Shown here piece after piece: positions 55,405 to 64,000 of a stretch of DNA of 64,000 nucleotides. The position numbers were made by a program, and so were the translations under genes. Below the pieces are notes generated by a model. That model had not been told where the DNA came from, did not search any database, and saw only the letters and a program-made list of their open reading frames with translations. The stretch is from Methylobacterium persicinum. GTDB lineage: Bacteria > Pseudomonadota > Alphaproteobacteria > Rhizobiales > Beijerinckiaceae. The DNA is taken from the NCBI RefSeq assembly GCF_022179525.1, contig NZ_BPQX01000030.1, positions 23,830-87,829 on the forward strand. Reading direction: 5' to 3'. Position 1 is the stretch's first letter, and every line of letters begins with the position of its first letter.

Positions 55405-56889
55405 TCAGGCGCGGGTGGCGGCGGGGCCGCCCAGGGAATCGCGGCGCGTCTGCGGCGCCGCGTAACGGGCTTTGAGCGCCTCGACAATCCGGCCCATGCG
55501 GCTGCCGTTGGAGCCCTTGACCATCACGGCGTCGCCCGGCCGCAGGGTCTTGGTGAGGGGCTCGACCAGATCGACGGAGGTGTCGGCGACGGCGCCGCGG
55601 TGGCGGACGGGCAGGGCCTCGTAGAGATGGCGGGTGAGCGGCCCCGCGGCGAAGACGAGGTCCACGCCGGCCGCCTCGACCGCCCCCGCCAGATCCCGGT
55701 GCAGGTCGGGGCTCGCGGTGCCGAGTTCCAGCATGTCGCCGAGCACCGCGATCCGGCGCCCCCGGGGGCCGGTCTCGATCCCGGCGAGGGTCGCCAGCGC
55801 CGCCCGGACGGCGGCCGGGTTGGCGTTGTAGCTCTCATCGACGAGCCAGGCGGTGCCGCCCGGCATCTCCAGCGCCGTGCGCTCCCCCCGGCCGGCCGGC
55901 GGCGACAGGGCGGCGAGCGACAGGGCCGCTGCGGCGAGGTCGGCCCCGAGGGAATGGACCACCGCCATCACCCCGAGGGAGTTGAGGGCCGTATGCCGCC
56001 CGGCCATGCCGAGCTTGTAGGTGACGGGCTGGCCCATCACGGAGGCATCGACCACCGAAAGGTCCGGGCGCAGGATGATCCGGTTGGCGCGCACATCCGA
56101 TTCCGGATGTTCGCCGAAGCTCACGATCCGCCCTGCCCCCGAGGCCATGGCGTGGGCGGCGAGGCGGGCGAAATGCGGGTTGTCGCGGTTGAGCACCGCC
56201 ACGCCGCCCGGTTCGAGCCCGGCGAAGATCTCGCCCTTGGCGTCGGCAATGGCCGAGACGGAGGGGAAGTGCTCGATATGCACCGGCTCGACGGTGACGA
56301 CGAGCGCCACCTGCGGGCGGACCATCCGGGTCAGGGGCAGGATTTCGGCGGGGTGGTTCATGCCGATCTCGAACACGCCGTAGCGGGCGCTCGCCGGCAT
56401 CCGGGACAGGGTCAGGGGCACGCCCCAGTGATTGTTGTACGAGGCGGCCGAGGCATGGGTCGGGCCCTGCCCCGAGAGGACGTGGCGCAGGGCCTCCTTG
56501 GTGCCGGTCTTGCCGACCGAACCGGTGACCGCGACGACCTGGGCATGGCTCCGGGCGCGGGCGGCCCGGCCGATCCGCTCCATGGCGGTCAGCACCGGGT
56601 CGGCCCCCTCCCCCGGCACGGCGAGCACCGGGCCGGCGGCCGTGAGGTCTTCCGCCCGGCCCTCGCTCACCACGGCAGCCCCGGCGCCGTTGCCGAGGGC
56701 CTGCGCGACGAAGTCGTGGCCGTCCCGGACATCGCCGCGGATGGCGAAGAACAGGTCGCCGGGCTGAAGCGTGCGGGTGTCGATGGACGCGCCGGAGATA
56801 GACCGTCGGTCGCCGATCCAGCGCCCGCCGGTGGCCGCTTCGAGGGCGTCCGGCGTCCAGAGGGGGGAATCGTCCTGCGATGGGGTCAT
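55405..56889 (-). CDS. murF: UDP-MurNAc-tripeptide--D-alanyl-D-alanine ligase MurF
   Basis: 494-residue Mur ligase adding the D-Ala-D-Ala made by Ddl. P-loop VTGSVGKTGTKEALRHVLSG near residue 120, EIGMNHPAEILPLTRMVRPQ, LVDESYNANPAAVRAALATL and LVKGSNGSR-type end (AVMVKGSNGSRMGRIVEALK). Ends with a 15-residue unconserved tail. Gap of 21 bp to mraY. Confidence 0.96.
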   Translation of the reverse strand: MTPSQDDSPLWTPDALEAATGGRWIGDRRSISGASIDTRTLQPGDLFFAIRGDVRDGHDFVAQALGNGAGAAVVSEGRAEDLTAAGPVLAVPGEGADPVLTAMERIGRAARARSHAQVVAVTGSVGKTGTKEALRHVLSGQGPTHASAASYNNHWGVPLTLSRMPASARYGVFEIGMNHPAEILPLTRMVRPQVALVVTVEPVHIEHFPSVSAIADAKGEIFAGLEPGGVAVLNRDNPHFARLAAHAMASGAGRIVSFGEHPESDVRANRIILRPDLSVVDASVMGQPVTYKLGMAGRHTALNSLGVMAVVHSLGADLAAAALSLAALSPPAGRGERTALEMPGGTAWLVDESYNANPAAVRAALATLAGIETGPRGRRIAVLGDMLELGTASPDLHRDLAGAVEAAGVDLVFAAGPLTRHLYEALPVRHRGAVADTSVDLVEPLTKTLRPGDAVMVKGSNGSRMGRIVEALKARYAAPQTRRDSLGGPAATRA

Positions 56890-56917
56890 CTCAGATCCTG
56901 TCGGAGGTGACGATGGT

Positions 56918-56945
56918 CCCCTCTCCCCGCAGGCGGTGAGAGGGG
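56918..56945. repeat. Family A fragment (single terminal hairpin)
   Basis: CCCCTCTCCCCGCAGGCGGT followed by GAGAGGGG: one terminal hairpin of family A with nothing of the inner part, in the 90-bp gap between murE and murF. Probably a solo REP unit or a deletion remnant. Confidence 0.6.
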
Positions 56946-56979
56946 ATGCGCTCGGTTGGGTGCGCAGACCGGACAGTCA

Positions 56980-58434
56980 TCACGCCCCCACTTCGGCGAT
57001 CGCGGCACGCAGAACGTCGTGATCCGAGAACGGGAGCACCCGATCACCCACGATCTGGCCGGTTTCGTGACCCTTGCCGGCCACCACCAGCACATCGCCC
57101 GGCCCGAGCCGCCCGACGGCCGCACGGATCGCCGCCTCCCGGTCGCCGATCTCCTCCGCGTCCGGCGCCGTATCGAGGATCGCCCGGCGGATCGCCGCGG
57201 GTTCCTCGGTGCGGGGATTGTCGTCGGTCACGATCACCATGTTCGCGAAGCGCTGGGCGATGGCGCCCATCAGGGGACGTTTGCCCCGGTCCCGGTCGCC
57301 GCCGCAACCGAACACCAGCACGAGCTGCCCCGTCGCGAAGGGGCGAAGCGCCATGAGCACTTGTTCCAAGGCCTCCGGCTTGTGGGCGTAGTCCACGAGG
57401 CACAGGCCGCCCCGGGCGATGCCGATCCGCTCCATCCGGCCGGGCACGCCGGTGAGGTGGTCGAGGGCGGCGAAGACCCCATCCGGGTCGGCGGCGCCGG
57501 CCGGCGCGGCCAGGGCGAGGCCCGCCGCCACGAGGGCGTTCTCCACTTGGAACCCGCCCACCAGGGGAAGGCTCGCCCGGTAGGTCCGGCCGCCGGCTTC
57601 GAGGGTCAGCGCCTGGGCGAAACCCTCGGTCCGGGCTTCCACGAGGCGGATGTCGTTCCCGCTCCGTCCGGTGGTGCGCACCGGACGTCCGGCGGCCGAA
57701 GCGGTGGCGATCACCCGGTCCGCGAAGGCTCCGTCCCCATTGACGACCGCCGGGCAACCCGGCGGAAGCAAATCGGTGAAAAGCCTCATCTTCGCAGCGA
57801 GATAGTCCTCGATACTCGCGTGATAGTCGAGGTGATCGCGTCCGAGATTGGTGAAGCCCGCCGCGGTCAGCTGCACCCCGTCGAGGCGCCGCTGCTCGAT
57901 GCCGTGGGAGGAGGCCTCCATGGCGAGTTCGGTGATTCCCTCGTCGGCGAGGCGGGCGAGGGTCTCGTGCAGCGTCACGGGATCGGGGGTGGTCAGGGAG
58001 CCGTATTGCGCGCCCCGGTTGGTGACGATGCCCACCGTCCCGAGGCTCGCGGAGTCCCGGCCCATCCGTGAGAAGATCTGACGGACGAAGTCGGCGACCG
58101 AACTCTTGCCCGCGGTGCCGGTGACGGCGAGCACGGTGGCGGGCTGGCGTCCGGAGAACCGCGCGGCGGCGAGGGCCAGGGCCCGGCGGGCGTCGGGCAC
58201 GGCGATCCACGCGGTGGTGTCGGGCAGGTCGGCGGGCCGGTCGCCCTCCCCGGCCACGGCCAGGGCCCCCGCCTCCGCGGCCCTGGCGGCGAAGAACCGC
58301 CCATCCGCCTTCGTCCCCGGCACGGCGACGAACACGCCACCCGGGACGACCTTCCGGCTGTCGGCGGTCAGGCCGGCGACCGGCGCATCCGCGAGGGATT
58401 CGGCCTCCGGGAAGAGGGCGGCGAGGCGGGTCAC
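56980..58434 (-). CDS. murE: UDP-MurNAc-L-alanyl-D-glutamate--meso-diaminopimelate ligase MurE
   Basis: 484-residue Mur ligase. N-terminal GLTADSRKVVPGGVFVAVPG, P-loop VTGTAGKSSVADFVRQIF at about 105-122, ASSHGIEQRRLDGV and NLGRDHLDYHASIEDYLAAK. The substrate-specifying motif DNPRTEEP (about residue 405) is the DNPR form that selects meso-diaminopimelate over lysine, as expected in Gram-negatives. Its ATG overlaps the ftsI stop (ATGA). Confidence 0.97.
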   Translation of the reverse strand: MTRLAALFPEAESLADAPVAGLTADSRKVVPGGVFVAVPGTKADGRFFAARAAEAGALAVAGEGDRPADLPDTTAWIAVPDARRALALAAARFSGRQPATVLAVTGTAGKSSVADFVRQIFSRMGRDSASLGTVGIVTNRGAQYGSLTTPDPVTLHETLARLADEGITELAMEASSHGIEQRRLDGVQLTAAGFTNLGRDHLDYHASIEDYLAAKMRLFTDLLPPGCPAVVNGDGAFADRVIATASAAGRPVRTTGRSGNDIRLVEARTEGFAQALTLEAGGRTYRASLPLVGGFQVENALVAAGLALAAPAGAADPDGVFAALDHLTGVPGRMERIGIARGGLCLVDYAHKPEALEQVLMALRPFATGQLVLVFGCGGDRDRGKRPLMGAIAQRFANMVIVTDDNPRTEEPAAIRRAILDTAPDAEEIGDREAAIRAAVGRLGPGDVLVVAGKGHETGQIVGDRVLPFSDHDVLRAAIAEVGA

Positions 58435-60368
58435 GGGCCGCCCAACTGGTTGACGTGATAGGCGTTGAGCTTGACCATCTGCGGGAATGGCCGGACCGGC
58501 GCCTCGAATTGTGGCGGCAGGCCGAGGATCGGCGCGACGCGCTCGATCACCTTGCCGGTGACGACGCCGGAATTCCAGGCCGCGGTGGCGTAGCCGCCGG
58601 ATTCCGGCAGGCCCTGCGGCTCGTCCATGATGGTGACGAAGAGGTATTTCGGGTCGTTCATCGGCGCCGCCGCCATGAAGGTCGTGAACAGGCGGTTCTT
58701 GTTGTAGCGCCCGCCGATGACCTTCTCGGCCGTCCCGGTCTTGCCGCCGACGTAGTAGAGCGGGACCGATGCCTTCTTCGCCGAGCCCTCGGTGGCGTTG
58801 AGGCGCATGATGAAGCGCATCGCCTCGGAGGTCTGGGGCGAGATGACGTGGGTCGACCGCGCCTTGACCGAATCCGAATCGGTTTTCAGGAAGGTCGGCG
58901 TGATCAAGTCGCCGCCGTTGATGATGGCCGCCACCGCCATGGCCGCCTGGAGCGGCGCGACGGCGATGCCGTGGCCGAAGGCGATGGTGATGGTGTTGAT
59001 CTCGCTCCAGCGCGACGGGACGATGGGGGCCGCGCTCTCCGGCAACTCGGTGCGCAGCCGTTCGGTGAGGCCCATCTTCTTGAGGAAGGCCTTGTGCCCG
59101 GGCACGCCGACGCCGAGCGCCATCTTGGCCGAACCGATGTTGGACGAGTGCGTGAACACCTCCGGCATGGTGATGACCCGGTTGGTGCCGTGGTACTCGT
59201 GGATTTTCTGACGGCCCCAGTTGAGGACGCCGCCGCGGGTGTCGAACGTGGAGTTGACGTTGTACTTGCCCGATTCCAGCGCCATGGCCAGCGTCATGGC
59301 CTTGAAGGTCGAGCCCATCTCGTAGACGCCGACATTCATTCGGTTGATCCGGTCGGGCGCCAGGGCATCCTTGGGATCATTGGGGTCGAAGTCGGGCATG
59401 GAGACCAGGGCGATCACCTCGCCGGTCTTCACGTCGAGGATCATCGAGGCGCCGGCCTTGGCCTTGAAGTGCTCGATGCCCTTGGCCAGCTCGTCGCGGA
59501 CGGCGAACTGGGCCCTCAGGTCGAGGGAAAGCTGGATCGGCTTGAGATCCGCCTGCTTGGCGACGAGGCCGAAGCTGTTGAGCGCCTGCAGGCCGGTGGA
59601 GTCGATGTACTTCTCCATGCCCGCGATGCCGACGCCGTCGAGGTTCGTCGCCCCCAGGATGTGGGCGGCGGCGGTGCCGTTCGGGTAGACGCGCTTGTGG
59701 TCCGGCAGGAAGCCGATGCCGGGGATGCCGAGCCGGTGGACCTCGGCCTGCTGCTTGGGCGTCAGCTCGCGCTTCACCCACACGAAGCCCGCGCCCTTGC
59801 GGTCCTTCCGCGAGGCCAGCTTGGCCCGCAGCTCCGAAGCGTTCAGCGAGGGCAGGACCGCGGTGAGCAGTTCCACCGCCTCGTCCTTGTCGTAGATGTT
59901 GCCCGGCTCGGCGAAGACCGAGACCGTGCGAATATCGGTGGCCAGGATCTCGCCGTTGCGGTCCACGATGTCCGGGCGGAAGGCGGTCGAGGAGGTCGCG
60001 GCGGCCCGGTGCTCCTGGCTCGGAGGCTCGCCGAAGATGGCCATGGTCAGGAGACGGCCGGAGATCGTGCCGAACACGCCCAGGAAGACGAGGCCGACCA
60101 AGGCCACCCGGGTATGCGACCGCTCGATGGCGAGGCGGAACATGTTGGCGATGAGGCGGCGCGTCCGCACGGCGCGGGAATCCCGGGGGGCCAGCACCTC
60201 CTCCACGGCCTGCATCAGGCGCGCGGCATCGGATTGCGAGACGGGCTCGGCGGCGGGCTCCCGTGCGGATTGCCCGGCGTGATCCGCCCGAACCTCGTCT
60301 GCTGGCTCGTCACCGGGCGTGCCGAAGACCGGCTCCCGGCGCTCCGAAAGATCCTGCGCGTCGGACAA
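58431..60368 (-). CDS. ftsI: Penicillin-binding protein 3 / FtsI (septal transpeptidase)
   Basis: 645-residue class B PBP. An extended acidic cytoplasmic N-terminus of about 90 residues precedes the membrane anchor (VALVGLVFLGVFGTISGRLL). The dimerisation domain starts FRPDIVDRNGEILATDI. Transpeptidase motifs: Ser353-Thr-Phe-Lys (nucleophile), Ser408-Ser-Asn410 and Lys543-Thr-Gly. The protein is about 60 residues longer than E. coli FtsI, mainly because of the N-terminal extension. It lies 4 bp after ftsL. Confidence 0.96.
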   Translation of the reverse strand: MSDAQDLSERREPVFGTPGDEPADEVRADHAGQSAREPAAEPVSQSDAARLMQAVEEVLAPRDSRAVRTRRLIANMFRLAIERSHTRVALVGLVFLGVFGTISGRLLTMAIFGEPPSQEHRAAATSSTAFRPDIVDRNGEILATDIRTVSVFAEPGNIYDKDEAVELLTAVLPSLNASELRAKLASRKDRKGAGFVWVKRELTPKQQAEVHRLGIPGIGFLPDHKRVYPNGTAAAHILGATNLDGVGIAGMEKYIDSTGLQALNSFGLVAKQADLKPIQLSLDLRAQFAVRDELAKGIEHFKAKAGASMILDVKTGEVIALVSMPDFDPNDPKDALAPDRINRMNVGVYEMGSTFKAMTLAMALESGKYNVNSTFDTRGGVLNWGRQKIHEYHGTNRVITMPEVFTHSSNIGSAKMALGVGVPGHKAFLKKMGLTERLRTELPESAAPIVPSRWSEINTITIAFGHGIAVAPLQAAMAVAAIINGGDLITPTFLKTDSDSVKARSTHVISPQTSEAMRFIMRLNATEGSAKKASVPLYYVGGKTGTAEKVIGGRYNKNRLFTTFMAAAPMNDPKYLFVTIMDEPQGLPESGGYATAAWNSGVVTGKVIERVAPILGLPPQFEAPVRPFPQMVKLNAYHVNQLGGP

Positions 60369-60372
60369 GGGC

Positions 60373-60783
60373 CTACCTCGTGGCGGTCGGGGTACGGGTC
60401 GTCGTCACGGTGCGGCTGATGGCGCCCGTGGTGCGCGGCTCGGGCGTGCCCTTCTCCTTGGGCGTCGCCGTCGCCGCGAGCAGCCGGCCGATCTCGTCGC
60501 CGCGCTCGGGGCGGGCGGGTAGGTCGGCGATCCGGCCGAGATGGGCGGTGCCGATCGGGACCAGGGCAAGGTGCTTCTCCACCGCCGCCTGGAGGCGGTC
60601 CGGCCGGGTCAGCAGCTGCCACTCCGCACGCAGCACCGCGATGGCCTGCCGCTCCTTGTGCAGGGCGATCTGGACCTTGGAGACCTGACCCGCCTGGTAC
60701 AGCGTGTCGTACTTGATGGAATAGGCGTAGACCGCCGAGGCCACGAGCCCGGCAATCGCCAGCAGGTTGAGCAGGCGAATCAT
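60373..60783 (-). CDS. ftsL: FtsL-like cell division protein
   Basis: 136-residue bitopic protein. One N-terminal helix ([20 protein letters not shown]) is followed by a heptad-rich periplasmic helix ([40 protein letters not shown]), the FtsL/DivIC layout, and a Thr/Pro/Arg-rich unconserved tail. FtsL sequences are poorly conserved; the call rests on topology and position between rsmH and ftsI. Its ATG overlaps the rsmH stop. Confidence 0.85.
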   Translation of the reverse strand: MIRLLNLLAIAGLVASAVYAYSIKYDTLYQAGQVSKVQIALHKERQAIAVLRAEWQLLTRPDRLQAAVEKHLALVPIGTAHLGRIADLPARPERGDEIGRLLAATATPKEKGTPEPRTTGAISRTVTTTRTPTATR

Positions 60784-61835
60784 CGGCGGACCCCTCCGCG
60801 GCTTCTCTCCGGCAGGGACGCCAGGGTCTCGAGGGCCCCGAGCGGAGCCGGGACCGGGGATTCCGTGCGCTCGACGGCGCGGAGCTTGGCCGAGCGCGAG
60901 CGGGGATTGCGGGCCAGCTCCGCCGCGCCCGGCAGGACCGGACCCTTGGTGACGGGCTTCAGGCTGCGCGGCTCCGGTCCGCCCTGGGACGGCAGGTGCC
61001 GGGAGCCCTGGTCGACGCGCCCGCTCCGGGCGGCGAAGAACTGCTTGACGATGCGGTCTTCCAAGGAATGGAACGTGACGACCGCGAGCCGTCCCCCGGG
61101 GGCGAGCACCCGCTCGGCGGCGTGCAATGCCCGGACGAGTTCGCCGAGTTCGTCGTTCACGGCGATCCTGAGCCCCTGGAACGTCCGGGTCGCCGGATGG
61201 ATGTGGCTGCCGGGCTCGACGCGGACCACGCCCGCGACGATCTCCGCGAGCTGCGCGGTGCCCTCGATCCGGCCCCGGCGGCGGGCCTCGTGGATCGCCC
61301 GGGCCACGGCCCGGGAGCGGCGCTCTTCGCCATAGTGATAGATGATGTCGGCGAGCTCCGCCTCGTCCGCGTCGTTGACGAGGTCGGCGGCGCTCGGACC
61401 GTCGTTGCCCATCCGCATGTCGAGGGGGCCGTCATGGCGGAAGGAGAATCCACGCTCGGGAGTGTCGAGCTGCATCGAGGAGACGCCGATGTCGAGGACC
61501 ACCCCGCCGATGGGCTCCGCCCCCGCCTCCGCGGCGAGGGTATCGAGGTCGCCGAAGCGTCCCGGCACGAGGGTGAGGCGGCCGGCCGCCTCCGCCACCA
61601 GGGCCTGCCCGCCGAGGATCGCCCGCGGGTCCCGGTCGATGGCGAGGACATGCAGGGCCGGGTCCGCGGCCAGCAGTGCCCGCGTGTAGCCGCCCGCGCC
61701 GAAGGTGCCGTCGATGATCGTTCCCTCACCCGTGGGCTTAAGGGCCTCGATTACCTCGGCGATCAGCACCGGGACGTGGGGCATGCCGGGTTGGGGATGG
61801 GGGGCCGCACCTGCCCGCGGGGGCGCGCTCCTCAT
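60780..61835 (-). CDS. rsmH: 16S rRNA (cytosine-1402-N4)-methyltransferase RsmH
   Basis: SAM-dependent methyltransferase, 351 residues. [14 protein letters not shown] is the hallmark N-terminal motif, [12 protein letters not shown] the SAM site, [20 protein letters not shown] the catalytic region, and [20 protein letters not shown] the C-terminal signature. ATG 61835 is preferred because GGGGAAGGGG lies just upstream; ATG 61784 starts at the hallmark motif but has no ribosome site. First gene of the dcw cluster here. No mraZ precedes it. Confidence 0.93.
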   Translation of the reverse strand: MRSAPPRAGAAPHPQPGMPHVPVLIAEVIEALKPTGEGTIIDGTFGAGGYTRALLAADPALHVLAIDRDPRAILGGQALVAEAAGRLTLVPGRFGDLDTLAAEAGAEPIGGVVLDIGVSSMQLDTPERGFSFRHDGPLDMRMGNDGPSAADLVNDADEAELADIIYHYGEERRSRAVARAIHEARRRGRIEGTAQLAEIVAGVVRVEPGSHIHPATRTFQGLRIAVNDELGELVRALHAAERVLAPGGRLAVVTFHSLEDRIVKQFFAARSGRVDQGSRHLPSQGGPEPRSLKPVTKGPVLPGAAELARNPRSRSAKLRAVERTESPVPAPLGALETLASLPERSRGGVRR

Positions 61836-62237
61836 GCCCCTTCCCCGCAGAAAGGAAGGCCGGAGGCGACCCGCCCGCCGAAGGGCGCGGAAGCATGGGG
61901 ACGTGCGCTCACTCTCATCTCGCCCTGGTCCGGACCGCACGGGAGCGGCTCGCGTGACGGGAGCAGCGACGGAGGCGATGGGCGCGAACACCCGCGCACG
62001 GACGAGCCCTGCGGGTCCGCAGGTAACGCCCGGCGATCCGATAGTCGCCGCTGACGGGAGGGTGCCGGGTATCATGGGCCTCGGAAGGTCGTCAACGCGC
62101 GCAGGGCGCGTGCGCCACGCTCCGATGTAGAACCCGGCAAGGTTAACCGTTGGTGAGTTTTTCGGCAGTTTCCGCCGGGAATGCGGCAGCCGGCTCGCGC
62201 CGCAAGGCCCTGGCCAGACTGATGTTTTCTGCGAAAG
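61836..62237. other. Intergenic region rsmH-rnpB, no supported gene
   Basis: 402 bp. The open frame of rsmH continues through it without conserved sequence. I looked for mraZ, the usual first dcw gene, on both strands and saw no trace. The AT-richer patch at 62130-62240 probably carries the 3' flank of RNase P RNA and the dcw promoter, but I cannot point to a clear -10/-35 pair. Confidence 0.55.
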
Positions 62238-62640
<403 letters not shown>

Positions 62641-62689
62641 GGGGGCGACATGGGCCCTCGCCGCCCGCGCGGTCAAGGGGTGCGCCGGC

Positions 62690-63130
62690 TCACCACGTGC
62701 CGGTGTTCTCCATGGAGGTCCACGGCTCCTGCGGTTCCTTGGCGTCGCCCTTCTGCAGGATCTCGATGGAGATGCCGTCCGGCGACTTCACGAACGCCAT
62801 GCGTCCGTCCCGGGGCGGCCGGTTGATGGTGACGCCCGCATCCTTCAGCTTGCCGCAGAATGCATAGATGTCATCCACCTGATAGGCGAGGTGCCCGAAG
62901 TTGCGGCCGCCGGAATACGTCTCCGGATCCCAGTTGTAGGTTAGCTCCACGAGGGGCGACTTGCTGGCTTCGGCCCTGGCCACATCCCCGGGGGCCGCCA
63001 GGAAGACGAGTGTGAAGCGGCCTTTCTCGTTCTCGATGCGGCGCACTTCCTTCAAACCGAACGTATCGACATAGAAGGCAAGCGCCCGGTCGAGGTCGGC
63101 AACGCGCACCATCGTGTGCAGGTATTCCAT
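62690..63130 (-). CDS. gloA: Glyoxalase I (lactoylglutathione lyase)
   Basis: 146-residue VOC-fold metalloenzyme converting the methylglyoxal-glutathione adduct to lactoylglutathione. All four metal ligands are in place: His5 (EYLHTMVRV), Glu62 (LVELTYNW), His80 (FGHLAYQV) and Glu123 (ISIEILQKG). ELTYNWDPETY is the glyoxalase I signature. Length is close to E. coli GloA plus a short C-terminal tail. It stands alone upstream of RNase P RNA. Confidence 0.92.
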   Translation of the reverse strand: MEYLHTMVRVADLDRALAFYVDTFGLKEVRRIENEKGRFTLVFLAAPGDVARAEASKSPLVELTYNWDPETYSGGRNFGHLAYQVDDIYAFCGKLKDAGVTINRPPRDGRMAFVKSPDGISIEILQKGDAKEPQEPWTSMENTGTW

Positions 63131-63980
63131 GATGGATCCATCCCGTTCTTGCTGATGGCGTGACGGCAGTCTGGCCGAGACGCCGGTTGCCTTTGCGTCC
63201 GCAGAACGCGCGACGCGGCAAGCCCTTCGGTCGCCGCATCAATTAGCGCCGTAACGTTCGCGGTGTAGGCCAGTCCCACGATCCCGGCCGGCGTTTCGCC
63301 GACGGCGCCAGGGTCTGCCAATCGCGAGGGCCACCGGCCGCCTCCTTGGAGTCCACCGTTTCCCGCCGGAACGCCATTGTCTCACCGGACTGGCGTCGAG
63401 GGATCGGAAAACCATAGCCATCCCAAATGAGCGGCGCGGCCGCCACGGATCAGGCCGAAGACTCGTCACGGGTAGAAGCGAACCGTGGTTCTGGTTTGCG
63501 TCGCAGAAATCTGCTGGATCGATGAATTCGAACGGTTTCCGCTCAAATACCGCTCGGGAGGAGGGTTGAGGAGGGGCGAGAGGCGAATGTCGCCTCAGCC
63601 CGACCGGTGCCGTGGAGGCATGATATCGCTGGTTGCGCGCGTCATGGTGGCCTGGGCCACGCGTGCCCGACATGGCCCCCGGGGGCCGAGCCACAAAAGG
63701 GGGAGCTCGCTGCGCTCCATCACGGGTCTTGAACGCCGAGGGACATCCCCACCGAAGGGCATGCGCTCCATCGCATCTCGCCCGTTACTTAGAGGATCGA
63801 GTGCAAGTTTCCTTTGTCTCAATCTCTCGGAGGCCGGAGCGATGGATGACACCGCAATCGTATTAAGCTTAATGCGCTGAATGCTTGCCCCGAACGCCAG
63901 GCGGCCAAGCAGGATGCCCAGCACCTCATCAGCCCGCACGATGAATGTGCTTTACCATTAGGGCGGTGTGGTCTTAGACC
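63131..63980. other. Region without a supported gene at the window end
   Basis: About 850 bp of slightly lower GC than the rest. Frames of 114-151 codons exist on both strands (for example 63595-63939 minus, 63485-63880 plus), but I recognise no domain, start context or codon pattern in them. It could be upstream regulatory DNA of gloA, a decayed gene or an old insertion remnant. Confidence 0.5.
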
Positions 63981-64000
63981 TTGTTGCGGCATCGCAACAA
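63981..64000. terminator. Hairpin at the window end, possible terminator
   Basis: TTGTTGCG-GCAT-CGCAACAA, a perfect 8-bp stem with a 4-base loop, ending at the last base of the window. Sequence beyond is not visible, so a following T-run and the gene it would serve cannot be judged. Confidence 0.35.

Noticed and set aside
63595-63939. 114-codon minus-strand frame considered as a transposase remnant
   Set aside because: I could not identify any transposase motif or inverted-repeat ends, so the call would be a guess.

Overview
The window looks like chromosome of a GC-rich alphaproteobacterium of the order Hyphomicrobiales, most probably Methylobacterium or Methylorubrum. This is inferred from very GC-rich codon usage, the long-linker FtsZ, CtrA-type TTAA-N7-TTAA sites, a NepR-like protein, and protein motifs typical of that group. 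It is a core chromosomal region. I see no phage, plasmid, CRISPR array, defence island or intact insertion sequence.

Layout. At 1-5208 is the end of urtA followed by urtBCDE, a urea (short-chain amide) ABC transporter. At 5390-13891 are two methyl-accepting chemotaxis proteins flanking an EnvZ/OmpR-type two-component pair and a divergently transcribed GH15 glycosidase. At 14023-17337, on the minus strand, are Hsp33 and the arginine genes argF and argD. At 17609-22266 (plus strand) are a RidA-family protein, a glycerophosphodiester phosphodiesterase, a ParDE toxin-antitoxin pair, a FemAB-like protein, an M20 amidohydrolase and a 35-residue membrane protein. At 22495-25132 (minus) is modABC for molybdate, with a ModE-like operator. 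At 25696-30811 (plus) are prmA, an M24 aminopeptidase P and a DsbD/ScsB-type disulfide reductase. At 31006-36671 (minus) is pstSCAB-phoU-phoB behind a PHO box, without phoR. At 36980-37445 are a small hypothetical gene and a NepR-like small protein.

From 61835 down to 37626, all on the minus strand, lies the division and cell-wall (dcw) cluster: rsmH, ftsL, ftsI, murE, murF, mraY, murD, ftsW, murG, murC, a DUF559 gene, murB, ddl, ftsQ, ftsA, ftsZ, then lpxC, bamD and recN. Together these make the lipid-linked peptidoglycan precursor (MurC-F, MraY, MurG, Ddl), assemble the divisome (FtsA, Q, W, I, L, Z), and add an outer-membrane branch (LpxC, BamD). Many neighbours overlap by 4 bp (ATGA, GTGA or TTGA), so coupled translation is likely. 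RNase P RNA and a glyoxalase I lie upstream of rsmH. The last 870 bp hold no gene I can support.

The most unusual feature is the repeat content. Four families of palindromic interspersed repeats (called A to D here) sit in intergenic gaps, including inside operons. Family A (about 195 bp) pairs two variant units head to head, and one copy forms the last third of the DUF559 protein. Family D (about 109 bp, CTAG ends) abuts gene ends so closely that the TAG stop codons of four genes lie in its terminus. Family C elements are nested in or joined to family D copies.
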